From UBA10324 sp038326325 (lineage in GTDB: Bacteria; Bacteroidota; Bacteroidia; Chitinophagales; UBA10324): 64,000 nucleotides of DNA. The notes under the pieces were generated by a model that was given only the letters and a program-made list of their open reading frames with translations, was not told the origin of the DNA and did not search any database. The DNA is taken from assembly GCA_038326325.1 (NCBI GenBank), contig JBBQJW010000002.1, positions 124,001 through 188,000 of the forward strand, given 5' to 3'. Position numbers and translations under genes: made by a program. Below are positions 8,283 to 18,179 of this stretch, one piece after another (position 1 is the stretch's first letter; the number at the start of each line of letters is the position of its first letter).

Positions 8283-11200
8283 ATGAATAAGATTATTGGG
8301 ATTAATAGACTCTGTTTTAAAGGAATATTTTATTTCACTTTTTTTATTTCAATATTTTTTGCGGGAAATATTTCTGCTCAATCAACCAACTGTACCAATT
8401 CAAATTTCGAGAATGGTGATTTTTCTAACTGGCAAGGCGGAACAGGAACTCCAAACGGAAACTCAGGAAATAATCCCGGTGGTTGTTGCGCAATTGTGAT
8501 TAATCAGTTTTTAAATGCTGGTGCATTACTGCCGCCGCGTCACTCAATTACGACTTCAATTACTGACCCTAATACACAAAACAATTTAATTGAAGTTGCT
8601 CCTGGCGGAGGAATTTATTCTGCACGACTTGGATCTTGGCAAAATTCATTTTATTCTCAGAATAATCCCGGACCATTTCCTGGTTCAAAGGCTGAGATGG
8701 TTAAATTTACTTTTACTGTTACACCTAACTCTGAACTATTTGTTTATCAGTATGCAGTTGTCTTGGAAGATCCGGATACAAATGTGAGCTATCATACGCC
8801 TGCGCAAAAACCAAGATTTGAAATAAAAGTATTGGATGGTGCCGGAGCATATGTTCCGAATGCTCAATGCGGTCACTACATTGTTACAGCTGATTCTAAT
8901 GTGGCAGGTTGGCATGAAGGACTTACTACTTCAGCTTCTGTAATTCATTATAAAGATTGGACAACTGTAGGAATTGATTTAACAGCTTACCTCGGTCAAA
9001 CAATTACAATTTTATTTCAGGTTGGTGATTGTGCATTGGGTGGTCACATGGGTTATGCCTACATTGATGCTTACTGCGCACCGTTACAGGTGTTAACCCA
9101 GTATTGTGTTGGACAAAATCAAGTAACATTAACTGCGCCTCCCGGATTTAGCTATCACTGGATGCCAGGAGGTGACACAACGCAAACTGTTACACTAACA
9201 AATCCAACTAATGGTTCTGTTTACACATGCGATTTAATTTCTGTTACAGGATGTGTGGCAACTATTTCAACGATTGTTCAACCAACTATTATTACCCCGA
9301 ATTTTAATTATCAGGTTGATTGCAATTTGAATACTGCTTTGTTTGCGGATGCTACTATAATTCTGAATGGAACAATTCAAAACTGGTCTTGGAATTTCGG
9401 TGACGGTTCTCCCGTTATGAACGGAGTTCAGAATCCTGTGCATACTTATCCTGGGCCAGGCACTTATAATGTTCAATTAATAATTACTGCGGTTGCAGGC
9501 TGCATGGATACAATTAATCTTCTGGTTACAATTCCATTAGTTGCTGTTGATGCTCCATCAAGTACCATTTGTACTTCTTCGTTTGTCACAATTAACGCAA
9601 GTGGAGGAAATTCATATTCATGGAGTCCATCAGTTGGCTTAAATGTTACAACAGGCGCAACAGTTCAGGCTTCACCGACAGTTAACACAACTTATACTGT
9701 TACAGTTTACAATGCTAACGGCTGTTCAGGAACTACAACTGCAATCGTAAATATTGCACCAAATATTGTAGTTAATATTTCTGCTGCAACAACAAGTGTT
9801 TGCGCCGGTCATACAACAACATTAACGGCCAATGGTGGAAACAATTATACCTGGAGCCCTTCCATAGGATTATCGTCTTCAACAGGAAGTACTGTTACAG
9901 CATATCCGACAACAAATACAACTTATTCAGTAGTAGTAACTAATGCGGCAGGTTGCAGTGGACAGGCAAACATTCCAATTACTTTAGTTCCCAACCCTGG
10001 AATTGCTGTAAGTAGCCAGGCAATTTGCTCAGGACAATCAGCAACACTCAATGTACTTGGCGCAAATACATATCAATGGTCTAATGGTGGAACCGGTGGT
10101 GCAATAACAGTTTCACCTGTTGCAAATACTTCTTATACCGTAATTGGTTTTGTTGGCGCTTGTACTGATACAGCAACCGGAATTGTGATTGTTTCGCCAT
10201 TACCGGTTATTAATGCAATCTCAAGTGGAAATATTTGTCTCACAGGTACTGTTACACTTAGTGCAGGTGGTGCAAATACTTACACATGGTCGCCTTCAGT
10301 TGGTTTTTCTTCATCAACTGGTTCAACAATTTCAGGTTCACCTTTGATAAACTCAACCTACACTGTAATCGGAACTGATTTGAATGGATGTTCATCTTTA
10401 ACTACTGTTACGGTTGCTGTTCACAATCCTCCGGTTATTTCTGCTTCAGCATCTCCTTCCATTTTATGCGTTGGATCAAGTACAGTATTGACTGCTACAG
10501 GAGCACCAAATTATTATTGGAGCCCTTCAACCGGTCTTGCATCAACAACTGGAAATTCAATTCTCGCATATCCACCTTCTTCAACAACTTATACCGTTAT
10601 CGGGATTGATACATTTGGTTGCGCTGATACAACAGCAGTTCCTGTAACGATTTCCCCCGGACCTGCAATTAATATTTCCAGCACCAGTAGTACAATTTGT
10701 TACGGTGATAGCGCGACCTTAAACTCTACAGGAGCAAATACCTATTCTTGGAGCCCATCAACAGGTTTAAATATTTCGACTGGTTCGTCAGTTATTGCTT
10801 CGCCTGCTCTTACAACTTCTTACCTTGTAACAGCAATGGATTCACTTGGTTGTATTGCCAATGCAATTTCAATTGTTTCGGTAAACCCTTTGCCTATTGT
10901 AACATCAGTTTCAACAGGATTAATTTGCGGAAGCGGAACTGTTCAATTGACTGCTGCTGGAGCGACCTCGTATCAATGGAACCCTTCAACAGGCTTATCA
11001 GCTACAATCGGAAATAATATTAACGCTTCAATTTCTTCGACCATAACTTATACTGTTACAGGAACTAACCTTAATGGATGTAGTGCAAACTCATCTGTAA
11101 CAGTTACGGCCAATCCGATTCCTGTAATTTCTGCAATTCCTTCGTCTGCAATTTTATGTACTTCATCAAGCGCATCGTTAACAGCAAGTGGTGGAGTAAA

Positions 11201-14200
11201 TTATTTCTGGAGCCCATCAACTGGATTGTCTGCAACAACAGGAAACCCAATTCAGGCAACTCCAACAGTTTCTACTACTTATTCTGTAATTGGAATTGAT
11301 GCGAATGGATGTTCTTCAAATTCAACTGTGAGTTTAGCTGTTTCTGCAGGACCACCTTTGAATTTAACGACAACCAATCCGGTGGTATGTATTGGTGATT
11401 CAACTGTTTTAAATGCAACAGGTGCTTCAAATTATATATGGAGCCCTTCGACAAGTTTAAGTGCTTCAACAGGAGCAACTGTAACAGCAACACCAACTGT
11501 TACAACAACTTATTCAGTAAGTTCGATTGATATTAGCGGTTGTGTAGCTAGCACATTATCTACGGTTGTTGTGAATCCGATTCCGGTAATTAATGTTACA
11601 GCTTTGTCTCCGGCGTTTTGTTTTGGAGAAGCGACTGCAATGACTGCTTCAGGTGCAACTGCTTATACATGGTCGCCTGCAGCCGACTTAAGTGCTTCAA
11701 CCGGAAGTACCGTTTCAGCAAATCCATCTGTAACCACAACTTATACAATAGTTGGAAGCAACACTTTTGGATGTACTTCATCCACTCAATATGTTCTCAC
11801 TGTAAATCCACTTCCTGTAATTTCTGTTACAGCAAATAATCCGATGATTTGTTTTGGGGAAACAACGACACTTACAGCGACCGGAGCTTTGTTTTATAAC
11901 TGGTCTCCTTCAAATAATTTAAGCAGTTCAACAGGCAGTACTGTTCAGGCATCACCTCAGAATTCCACTATTTTTACGATTATTGGGACTGATGCAAATG
12001 GATGTTCAAGTGCAACAAGTAGTAGTGTTACAGTAAATCAATTACCAAGTATTGTTCTTTCTTCAACAGATTCTGTTATTTGTAATTTATCAAGTGCGAC
12101 TTTGACTGCAACCGGCGGAACAATTTATTCATGGAGTCCATCAACAGGATTGTCGTCTTCAACCGGAAGTCCGGTACAGGCTTCTCCAAATTCTAATATT
12201 ACCTATACTGTTACAGTAACAACTTCTTTCGGATGTATTGATTCTTCCACAATAGATATTGATGTAAACCCATTACCGACCGTTATTTTGTTAAGCTCTA
12301 ATCCAGCTTATTGTCCTGGTGGAAGTTCAATACTTACAGCAAGTGGAGCAAATACCTATTCATGGAGTCCTTCAAATGGATTAAATCTTACGATTGGGGA
12401 TACGGTTATTGCAAATCCATTGTCAACTACAACTTATACTGTTACAGGTGTTGATTCAAATGGATGTTCTATTAATTCGACTTCAATTGTCGTGGTGAAT
12501 CCGGTTCCTGTAATTACAACTTCAGCTCCTGATTCAATCTGTATTAATCTTTCTACAACTTTAACTGCATCTGGTGCAGTAAGTTACTCATGGAGTCCTT
12601 CAATCGGATTAAATCTTACAATAGGGAGTTCAGTTTTAGCTTCACCATTGTCAAACACAACCTATACTGTTACAGGTACTGACATTAATGGGTGCACCGC
12701 TTTAGCAAATCTTCCCTTAGTTGTAAATCCATTACCAATTATTATTTCAAGCACATCAACACCTACAGTTTGCTTGAATTCAAGTACAACTTTAACTGCG
12801 AATGGAGCTTTATCATATTCATGGAGTCCTTCAACTGCTTTGAGCGCGACGATAGGTAATTCAGTTATTTCTACTCCAACTTCAGCTATCAGTTATACTG
12901 TAACAGGAATTGATTTGAACGGATGTTCAGCTAATTCATCTGTGAATGTGGGAGTAAATCAGTTGCCAATTGTAACAAGTGTTGATGCGTCAATTTGTAA
13001 TGGGCTTTCAACTTCTATGACTGCCATGGGTGCGAATACATATATATGGAGTCCGAATACAAATCTTAGTTCAACAAACGGTTCAATAGTTACTGCTAAT
13101 CCAACTTTAACAATTACCTATTCAATTCTTGGAACAGATTTAAATGGATGCACAGGAACAACAACCTCAACTGTAACAGTAAATCCGTTGCCAATAATTA
13201 TTCCTTCTGCTTCACCAACAATTTGTTTGAATCAAACAGCAACACTTACAGTAATCGGTGCAACAACTTATAACTGGAGTCCGTCAACAGGACTAAATAT
13301 TGCAACAGGAGATACTGTTTCCGCTTCACCAATTACAAGTACAGTTTATACAGTTTCAGGAACTGATTTAAATGGATGTTCTGCATCGAGCACGATTCCT
13401 GTAGCAGTTAACCCATTGCCGACAATAATTTCAACATCATCCACTCCGATTTTATGTTTGAATTCAAGTACTACATTAACCGTAAGCGGAGCTTCAACAT
13501 ATTCATGGAGTCCTTCAACTGCTTTGAGTGCAACAATAGGAAATTCAGTTATTTCCACTCCAACTTCTGCAATTACATATACCGTTACTGGTATTGATGT
13601 GAATGGATGTTCAGCAAATTCAACAGTAAGTGTTGGCGTGAACCCATTACCGGTTGTAACGAGTGCAGATGCAGCGATTTGCTTTGGAACTTCGACAACG
13701 CTCACTGTAACAGGAGCAAATACTTATACATGGAGTCCGAATACAAACTTAAGTTCATCTGTAGGAGCATCAGTAATTGCGAACCCGACTTCAACAATTG
13801 TGTATTCAATTTTAGGGACTGATTTAAATGGTTGCACCGGAACGACAAACTCAACTGTAACAGTAAACCCCTTACCGGTAATTATTCCTTCAACATCTCC
13901 AACAATTTGTTTAAATCAAACTGCGATACTTTCAGTAAGTGGAGCGACAACTTATAATTGGAGTCCATCAACTGGGCTAAATGTTGCAACGGGAGATACC
14001 GTTTCCGCTTCACCAATTACGAGTACGATTTATACTGTTTCCGGAACTGATTTGAATGGATGTTCTGCGTCAAGCACGATTCCTGTAACAGTAAACTCAT
14101 TGCCAACAATAATTTCAACAACATCTACTCCGGCAGTTTGTTTAAATTCAAGTACAACATTAACTGCGAGTGGAGCAACAACTTATTTGTGGAGTCCTTC

Positions 14201-16433
14201 AACTGCATTGAGTGCAAGTACAGGAAATTCAGTTGCATCAACTCCAACTTCTGCGATTACATATACTGTTACAGGAATTGATTTGAACGGATGTTCAGCA
14301 AATTCAACTGTAACTGTGGGAGTAAATCCTTTGCCAATTGTAACAAGTGCAGATGCAGCGATTTGCTTTGGCACTTCAACAACGCTCAGTGGAACAGGAG
14401 CTAATACATATATCTGGAGTCCAAATACAAATCTTAGTTCAACAAATGGTTCAACTGTTACAGCTAATCCCATTACAACAATTACTTATTCCATTCTTGG
14501 AACAGATTTAAATGGATGCACCGGAACAACGACTTCTACTGTAACAGTAAATCCATTGCCTGTAATCACAGTTTCTTCCGTTGATTCGATATTATGTAAT
14601 GGAGAATCTGCAACTATAATTGCCGCAGGAGGTTCGGTTTATAATTGGAGCCCCTCAATTGGATTAAATTTCGTTACAGGAGATACAATAATTGCAAACC
14701 CAATAGTAAATACAACTTATACTGTCGTAGGATTTAATTCCTTCGGTTGCCAGTCATCTAATTCGATTTCCATTGTTGTTAATCAAATTCCACCTGTAAC
14801 AGTTGCTAATAATCCGTTTATCTGTCCAGGAGATTTTGCAACACTTGTTGCTACAGGTGCCGTTAATTATCACTGGTCAACAAATGCTTTAGGAAATACT
14901 ATATCAGTCAATCCACTTGTTAATACAACTTATTCAGTAATAGGAACTGATGCTAATAATTGTACAGCAGGCGATACTGCATTGGTTTCAATAAATCCTG
15001 TTCCTGTTATTTCTGCTGTTGCTCAACAATCAACTTTATGTGTAGGGCAATCAACAAATATTACTGCGAGTGGTGCAGTTTCTTATGAATGGTCACCTTC
15101 AATAGGATTAAGTGCTACAACAGGTTCTACGGTCAGTGCAAATCCAACAACGACTTCTACATATACAATTATTGGCACAAATGCAACCGGATGCGTGGAC
15201 ACGACAACTATTTCAATCACCATAAATGTCCTCCCTGTTGCTGCAGCGGGACCCGATGAAAATGTTTGCATTGGAAGTTCTGTTCAGCTTAATGCGAGTG
15301 GCGGAACAACCTATAGTTGGTATCCTGCTTCTTTGTTGGATAATGCGAATATTTCAAACCCAATTGCGAACACGACAAATTCTACTTCTTTTATTGTGAT
15401 AGTTGGAAATCAATTTAACTGTTACAGTAGTGATACCTTGCAGGTAATTGTTCATGCTCTCCCTAATGTTGATGCGGGTCTTTCTAATGTCGTTTGTTAT
15501 CCTGCTTCTACTCAGTTGCACGGAAATGGTGCGCTTACATATTTTTGGCTTCCGGCGTTGTACTTAAACGACTCGTTAATACAGAACCCTATTTGCACAC
15601 CACTGGATAATATCACTTACACTTTAACCGCAACTGATACACTTGGATGTATCGCTTCTGATACTGTTTCGGTCAAAGTTTTAAACCCGTTTCAAATAGT
15701 TGCAAACCCGAATGAAATGATTTGCTACAATAGTCAGGTGCAATTAAATGCAACAGGAGGGTATAATTATTTATGGTCGCCGATGACAGGCCTTGATAAT
15801 GCTTATATCGCGAACCCAATTGCATCACCATCATATACTACAACTTACACTGTGTATTCTACTGATGGAATTTGTTTCTCAGCGAGTGATACAGTAATTG
15901 TAACCGTCAATCAACTTCCTCTTATTTATGCTGGTGCTGATGCTGCAATTCTTTTTGGTCAGTCATATCAACTTTATGGATATTCATCAAGTGGGGGAAG
16001 TGTGCAATGGTCGCCACCAGATTTTTTAAGTTGCACAGATTGTCCTGACCCAATGGTGGTTCATATAAATATTCCAATGACTTATAAGTTAACTGTAACA
16101 GATTCACTTGGATGCAAGGCAGAGGATTATGTATCCATTCATCTTGCATGTTCTGATGACATGGTTTATGTACCTGATGCGTTTACACCAAATGCCGATG
16201 GCAAGAATGATATTTTCAGAGTACGAACTTATGCGTTGAGTCACATTACAGCATTTAGGGTATTTAATCGTTGGGGAGAAATGGTTTTTGAAACTTATGA
16301 TGTTAGTCAGGGCTGGGATGGAACATGGCAAGGACAACTTTGTACTCCCGCAGTTTATGTCTGGTATATTGAAGGGAATTGCGCAGATGGATCTGAGGTT
16401 AAAAAGAAAGGGAATGTTACACTTATAAGGTAA
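8283..16433 (+). CDS. Giant Ig-like-repeat surface adhesin with T9SS type B sorting domain
   Basis: The 2,716-residue product has a signal peptide (residues 1-32, ending ISAQ), an N-terminal globular region (about 35-265) starting NSNFENGDFSNWQGG, a PKD domain (about 352-419; WNFGDGSPV, PGTYNVQL), then about 28 Ig-like repeats of roughly 76 residues to about residue 2,540. Each repeat has the pattern C..G.S..L.A.GA..Y.WSPS.GL...TG....A.P...TTYTV.G.D..GC......V.VNPLP. The C terminus (about 2,623-2,716; VYVPDAFTPNADGKNDIF, FNRWGEMVFET) is the CHU_C gliding-motility-associated domain, the type B T9SS signal. Cys pairs suggest one disulfide per repeat. It is an exported, cell-surface filament, probably for adhesion or gliding. 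Residues about 1,483-2,090 are recent duplications (see repeat feature). No neighbouring gene is obviously co-transcribed. Confidence 0.93.
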   Translation: MNKIIGINRLCFKGIFYFTFFISIFFAGNISAQSTNCTNSNFENGDFSNWQGGTGTPNGNSGNNPGGCCAIVINQFLNAGALLPPRHSITTSITDPNTQNNLIEVAPGGGIYSARLGSWQNSFYSQNNPGPFPGSKAEMVKFTFTVTPNSELFVYQYAVVLEDPDTNVSYHTPAQKPRFEIKVLDGAGAYVPNAQCGHYIVTADSNVAGWHEGLTTSASVIHYKDWTTVGIDLTAYLGQTITILFQVGDCALGGHMGYAYIDAYCAPLQVLTQYCVGQNQVTLTAPPGFSYHWMPGGDTTQTVTLTNPTNGSVYTCDLISVTGCVATISTIVQPTIITPNFNYQVDCNLNTALFADATIILNGTIQNWSWNFGDGSPVMNGVQNPVHTYPGPGTYNVQLIITAVAGCMDTINLLVTIPLVAVDAPSSTICTSSFVTINASGGNSYSWSPSVGLNVTTGATVQASPTVNTTYTVTVYNANGCSGTTTAIVNIAPNIVVNISAATTSVCAGHTTTLTANGGNNYTWSPSIGLSSSTGSTVTAYPTTNTTYSVVVTNAAGCSGQANIPITLVPNPGIAVSSQAICSGQSATLNVLGANTYQWSNGGTGGAITVSPVANTSYTVIGFVGACTDTATGIVIVSPLPVINAISSGNICLTGTVTLSAGGANTYTWSPSVGFSSSTGSTISGSPLINSTYTVIGTDLNGCSSLTTVTVAVHNPPVISASASPSILCVGSSTVLTATGAPNYYWSPSTGLASTTGNSILAYPPSSTTYTVIGIDTFGCADTTAVPVTISPGPAINISSTSSTICYGDSATLNSTGANTYSWSPSTGLNISTGSSVIASPALTTSYLVTAMDSLGCIANAISIVSVNPLPIVTSVSTGLICGSGTVQLTAAGATSYQWNPSTGLSATIGNNINASISSTITYTVTGTNLNGCSANSSVTVTANPIPVISAIPSSAILCTSSSASLTASGGVNYFWSPSTGLSATTGNPIQATPTVSTTYSVIGIDANGCSSNSTVSLAVSAGPPLNLTTTNPVVCIGDSTVLNATGASNYIWSPSTSLSASTGATVTATPTVTTTYSVSSIDISGCVASTLSTVVVNPIPVINVTALSPAFCFGEATAMTASGATAYTWSPAADLSASTGSTVSANPSVTTTYTIVGSNTFGCTSSTQYVLTVNPLPVISVTANNPMICFGETTTLTATGALFYNWSPSNNLSSSTGSTVQASPQNSTIFTIIGTDANGCSSATSSSVTVNQLPSIVLSSTDSVICNLSSATLTATGGTIYSWSPSTGLSSSTGSPVQASPNSNITYTVTVTTSFGCIDSSTIDIDVNPLPTVILLSSNPAYCPGGSSILTASGANTYSWSPSNGLNLTIGDTVIANPLSTTTYTVTGVDSNGCSINSTSIVVVNPVPVITTSAPDSICINLSTTLTASGAVSYSWSPSIGLNLTIGSSVLASPLSNTTYTVTGTDINGCTALANLPLVVNPLPIIISSTSTPTVCLNSSTTLTANGALSYSWSPSTALSATIGNSVISTPTSAISYTVTGIDLNGCSANSSVNVGVNQLPIVTSVDASICNGLSTSMTAMGANTYIWSPNTNLSSTNGSIVTANPTLTITYSILGTDLNGCTGTTTSTVTVNPLPIIIPSASPTICLNQTATLTVIGATTYNWSPSTGLNIATGDTVSASPITSTVYTVSGTDLNGCSASSTIPVAVNPLPTIISTSSTPILCLNSSTTLTVSGASTYSWSPSTALSATIGNSVISTPTSAITYTVTGIDVNGCSANSTVSVGVNPLPVVTSADAAICFGTSTTLTVTGANTYTWSPNTNLSSSVGASVIANPTSTIVYSILGTDLNGCTGTTNSTVTVNPLPVIIPSTSPTICLNQTAILSVSGATTYNWSPSTGLNVATGDTVSASPITSTIYTVSGTDLNGCSASSTIPVTVNSLPTIISTTSTPAVCLNSSTTLTASGATTYLWSPSTALSASTGNSVASTPTSAITYTVTGIDLNGCSANSTVTVGVNPLPIVTSADAAICFGTSTTLSGTGANTYIWSPNTNLSSTNGSTVTANPITTITYSILGTDLNGCTGTTTSTVTVNPLPVITVSSVDSILCNGESATIIAAGGSVYNWSPSIGLNFVTGDTIIANPIVNTTYTVVGFNSFGCQSSNSISIVVNQIPPVTVANNPFICPGDFATLVATGAVNYHWSTNALGNTISVNPLVNTTYSVIGTDANNCTAGDTALVSINPVPVISAVAQQSTLCVGQSTNITASGAVSYEWSPSIGLSATTGSTVSANPTTTSTYTIIGTNATGCVDTTTISITINVLPVAAAGPDENVCIGSSVQLNASGGTTYSWYPASLLDNANISNPIANTTNSTSFIVIVGNQFNCYSSDTLQVIVHALPNVDAGLSNVVCYPASTQLHGNGALTYFWLPALYLNDSLIQNPICTPLDNITYTLTATDTLGCIASDTVSVKVLNPFQIVANPNEMICYNSQVQLNATGGYNYLWSPMTGLDNAYIANPIASPSYTTTYTVYSTDGICFSASDTVIVTVNQLPLIYAGADAAILFGQSYQLYGYSSSGGSVQWSPPDFLSCTDCPDPMVVHINIPMTYKLTVTDSLGCKAEDYVSIHLACSDDMVYVPDAFTPNADGKNDIFRVRTYALSHITAFRVFNRWGEMVFETYDVSQGWDGTWQGQLCTPAVYVWYIEGNCADGSEVKKKGNVTLIR
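12729..14552 (+). repeat. 684-bp higher-order tandem repeat inside the giant adhesin
   Basis: Three-domain blocks recur in register: 12729-13412, 13413-14096 and 14097-14552 (the third block lacks its last domain). The starts are exactly 684 bp (228 codons) apart. The domains follow the same order each time: STALSATIGN type, NTNLSSTNGS type, STGLNIATGD type. Sequences inside the blocks are far more alike than the flanking repeats, so the array grew recently by unequal recombination and its length may differ between strains. Confidence 0.85.
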
Positions 16434-16612
16434 TTGGTGAGCCAAAGTATTTCAATTAATTATTTCTTTGGTGATGTAATTTCCTTTTCAAAAAAAAATG
16501 CTAACCATATGAATTTTTTCTGTGATTTTTTTGAAATTATTACATTGCGCGTCTGTTGAATAATACACAAAGAAAAATACAGAAAAGATTTTTTGAAAAT
16601 GTAATTCCATCA

Positions 16613-18046
16613 ATGAAAAAACTGATAGAAGGGGAACTCGCCTTTGTTTGTGCAATAATTTCATTTCTTCTTTTAATTATTGTTGCGACTATATCTACAA
16701 GCACATATGATGCGGGCGATTCAGTAATGCATTATTTATATGCCGAATATAGCTGGCAGAAGCCATACTTTTTTGTTCACCCTTGGGCAAAACCACTCTT
16801 TACTTTATTGAGTTCACCGTTTGCACAATTTGGTTTTTCGGGGATTAAAATATTTCAAGCGCTTACATGGTCCACAGCAGTTTTTTTTGCTGTTGCTACT
16901 GCTGAGAAAATGGAAATGCGATTTCCTTTTTTAGCAGGTGCTATTTTACTCTCAATGAGGTATGTGGTGCTATCAACTGCATCAGGGCTTACCGAACCAT
17001 TATTTGCAGCATGGACAATGGCTGGCGTTTACTTTTATGTAAAGAAGAAAAATATTATTGCCACAATTTTATTCGGGTTTCTTTTATATCTGCGTTCAGA
17101 AGGTCAGTTAGTTGATATTGCTGTGACAGTTTATTTAATTCTTTCTGGTAAGGTGAAATACATTCCGTTTTTATTCTGTGGATTGATAGTGTATGGGTTT
17201 CTTGGAATGTATTTCGGCGATGAATTTTTTTGGTACTTTACTAAAAATCCTTATAACCATCCCCCCGGATTTTATGGTTACGGAAATTGGTACGATTATA
17301 AAGGATACCTGAAAGATTTGATTGGTCCGGTATTATATCACATGTGCGAAGTTGGAATGTTGAGTTGTGGAGTTGCAATACTGATGAAAATTTTCTTTCA
17401 AAAACAATCTCCTTATTTAATAGAAAAATTCTTCCTGATTTATGGTGTCGCGGTCGGATACTTTGTTGCTGAAAGTATTTTTTGGTGGAAGGGATTGTTT
17501 GGTTCGTTCGGTATGTCGAGAGTGCTTTTAGGCATGTTGCCGTTAGCAGCATTGATTTGCTTAGATGGATTGAATTTTATTGAAACTGTTACAGCTTATA
17601 TCAATAAAATTTTTGCGAGAGTGATAGTTGCTGTCGTTACTCTTTGCATTGTTCTGTTTCCGTATTCAGGAATGGAGAAGTCATTTGATTTGTCAACTGA
17701 TTTTAAGCCGCATATTCAGGAGGTTCTTATTCATAAGGGTGTAACATGGATTCAAAATCAAAATTATAAAAAAGGAGAAATTTATTACAGTGCGCCTTAT
17801 GCTGCATTGGAATTTGGAAATTCAGTAGAAGCTTTTGATGAATTGCATTTTGATTTTAAAATATTTACCGACCCAAGAACAATTTTTCCGGGAGATATTT
17901 ATCTCTGGGACGACAGGTTTTCTGTTCTCGAAAGAAATTCTCCCCTTGATTCATTATTGGTAAGAAATCAATTTACATTATTGAAACAATTTGAAAACCT
18001 GACTGAAGGAAATCATTACAAAGTATGTGTCTTAATGAAGAATTGA
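16613..18046 (+). CDS. GT-C fold membrane glycosyltransferase (PMT/ArnT-like)
   Basis: A polytopic membrane protein of about 477 residues with some ten hydrophobic segments. After the first segment comes YDAGDSVMHY, a loop with acidic residues placed as in GT-C enzymes that use polyprenyl-phosphate sugars; WAKPLFTLLSSPFAQFG and LTEPLFAAWTMAGVYF resemble GT39/GT87-like enzymes. Exact sugar and acceptor cannot be told. An in-frame TTG at 16556 would add 19 residues; I prefer the ATG at 16613, which leaves a short cytoplasmic tail before the first membrane segment. It runs toward a convergent gene and ends before a bidirectional terminator. Confidence 0.7.
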   Translation: MKKLIEGELAFVCAIISFLLLIIVATISTSTYDAGDSVMHYLYAEYSWQKPYFFVHPWAKPLFTLLSSPFAQFGFSGIKIFQALTWSTAVFFAVATAEKMEMRFPFLAGAILLSMRYVVLSTASGLTEPLFAAWTMAGVYFYVKKKNIIATILFGFLLYLRSEGQLVDIAVTVYLILSGKVKYIPFLFCGLIVYGFLGMYFGDEFFWYFTKNPYNHPPGFYGYGNWYDYKGYLKDLIGPVLYHMCEVGMLSCGVAILMKIFFQKQSPYLIEKFFLIYGVAVGYFVAESIFWWKGLFGSFGMSRVLLGMLPLAALICLDGLNFIETVTAYINKIFARVIVAVVTLCIVLFPYSGMEKSFDLSTDFKPHIQEVLIHKGVTWIQNQNYKKGEIYYSAPYAALEFGNSVEAFDELHFDFKIFTDPRTIFPGDIYLWDDRFSVLERNSPLDSLLVRNQFTLLKQFENLTEGNHYKVCVLMKN

Positions 18047-18122
18047 AAATGTTTATTGACTGTTACAGTTTTTTCTTTCAAAAAATAAATGAAGTACAGA
18101 CCAGTAAGTTGATGAAAAATAA

Positions 18123-18152
18123 AAAAGCCGCATTCTTTCGAGAGCGGCTTTT
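18123..18152. terminator. Bidirectional terminator between convergent genes
   Basis: Inverted repeat AAAAGCCGC (18123-18131) and GCGGCTTTT (18144-18152), with A and T runs on both sides, so it can stop transcription from both the GT-C gene and the alpha-oxoamine synthase gene. Confidence 0.85.
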
Positions 18153-18179
18153 AAAATCTTAATCCAAAAATCTTAAATC

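Noticed and set aside
13346..13705. Minus-strand frame of 119 codons inside the giant adhesin
   Set aside because: It is antisense to the Ig-like repeats and open only because the repeats avoid certain codons; it recurs at 14183-14473 with the same repeat period.
8283..16433. The word enrichment being only a by-product of Thr-Val-Thr repeats in the giant adhesin
   Set aside because: The adhesin holds roughly 33 of about 140 copies. The other copies lie in unrelated genes, in other frames (Leu-Leu-His, Cys-Asn-Ser, Cys-Tyr) and between genes.
16443..16475. Terminator after the giant adhesin (CCAAAG...CTTTGG)
   Set aside because: The stem is short with a long AT-rich loop and no T run directly after it.
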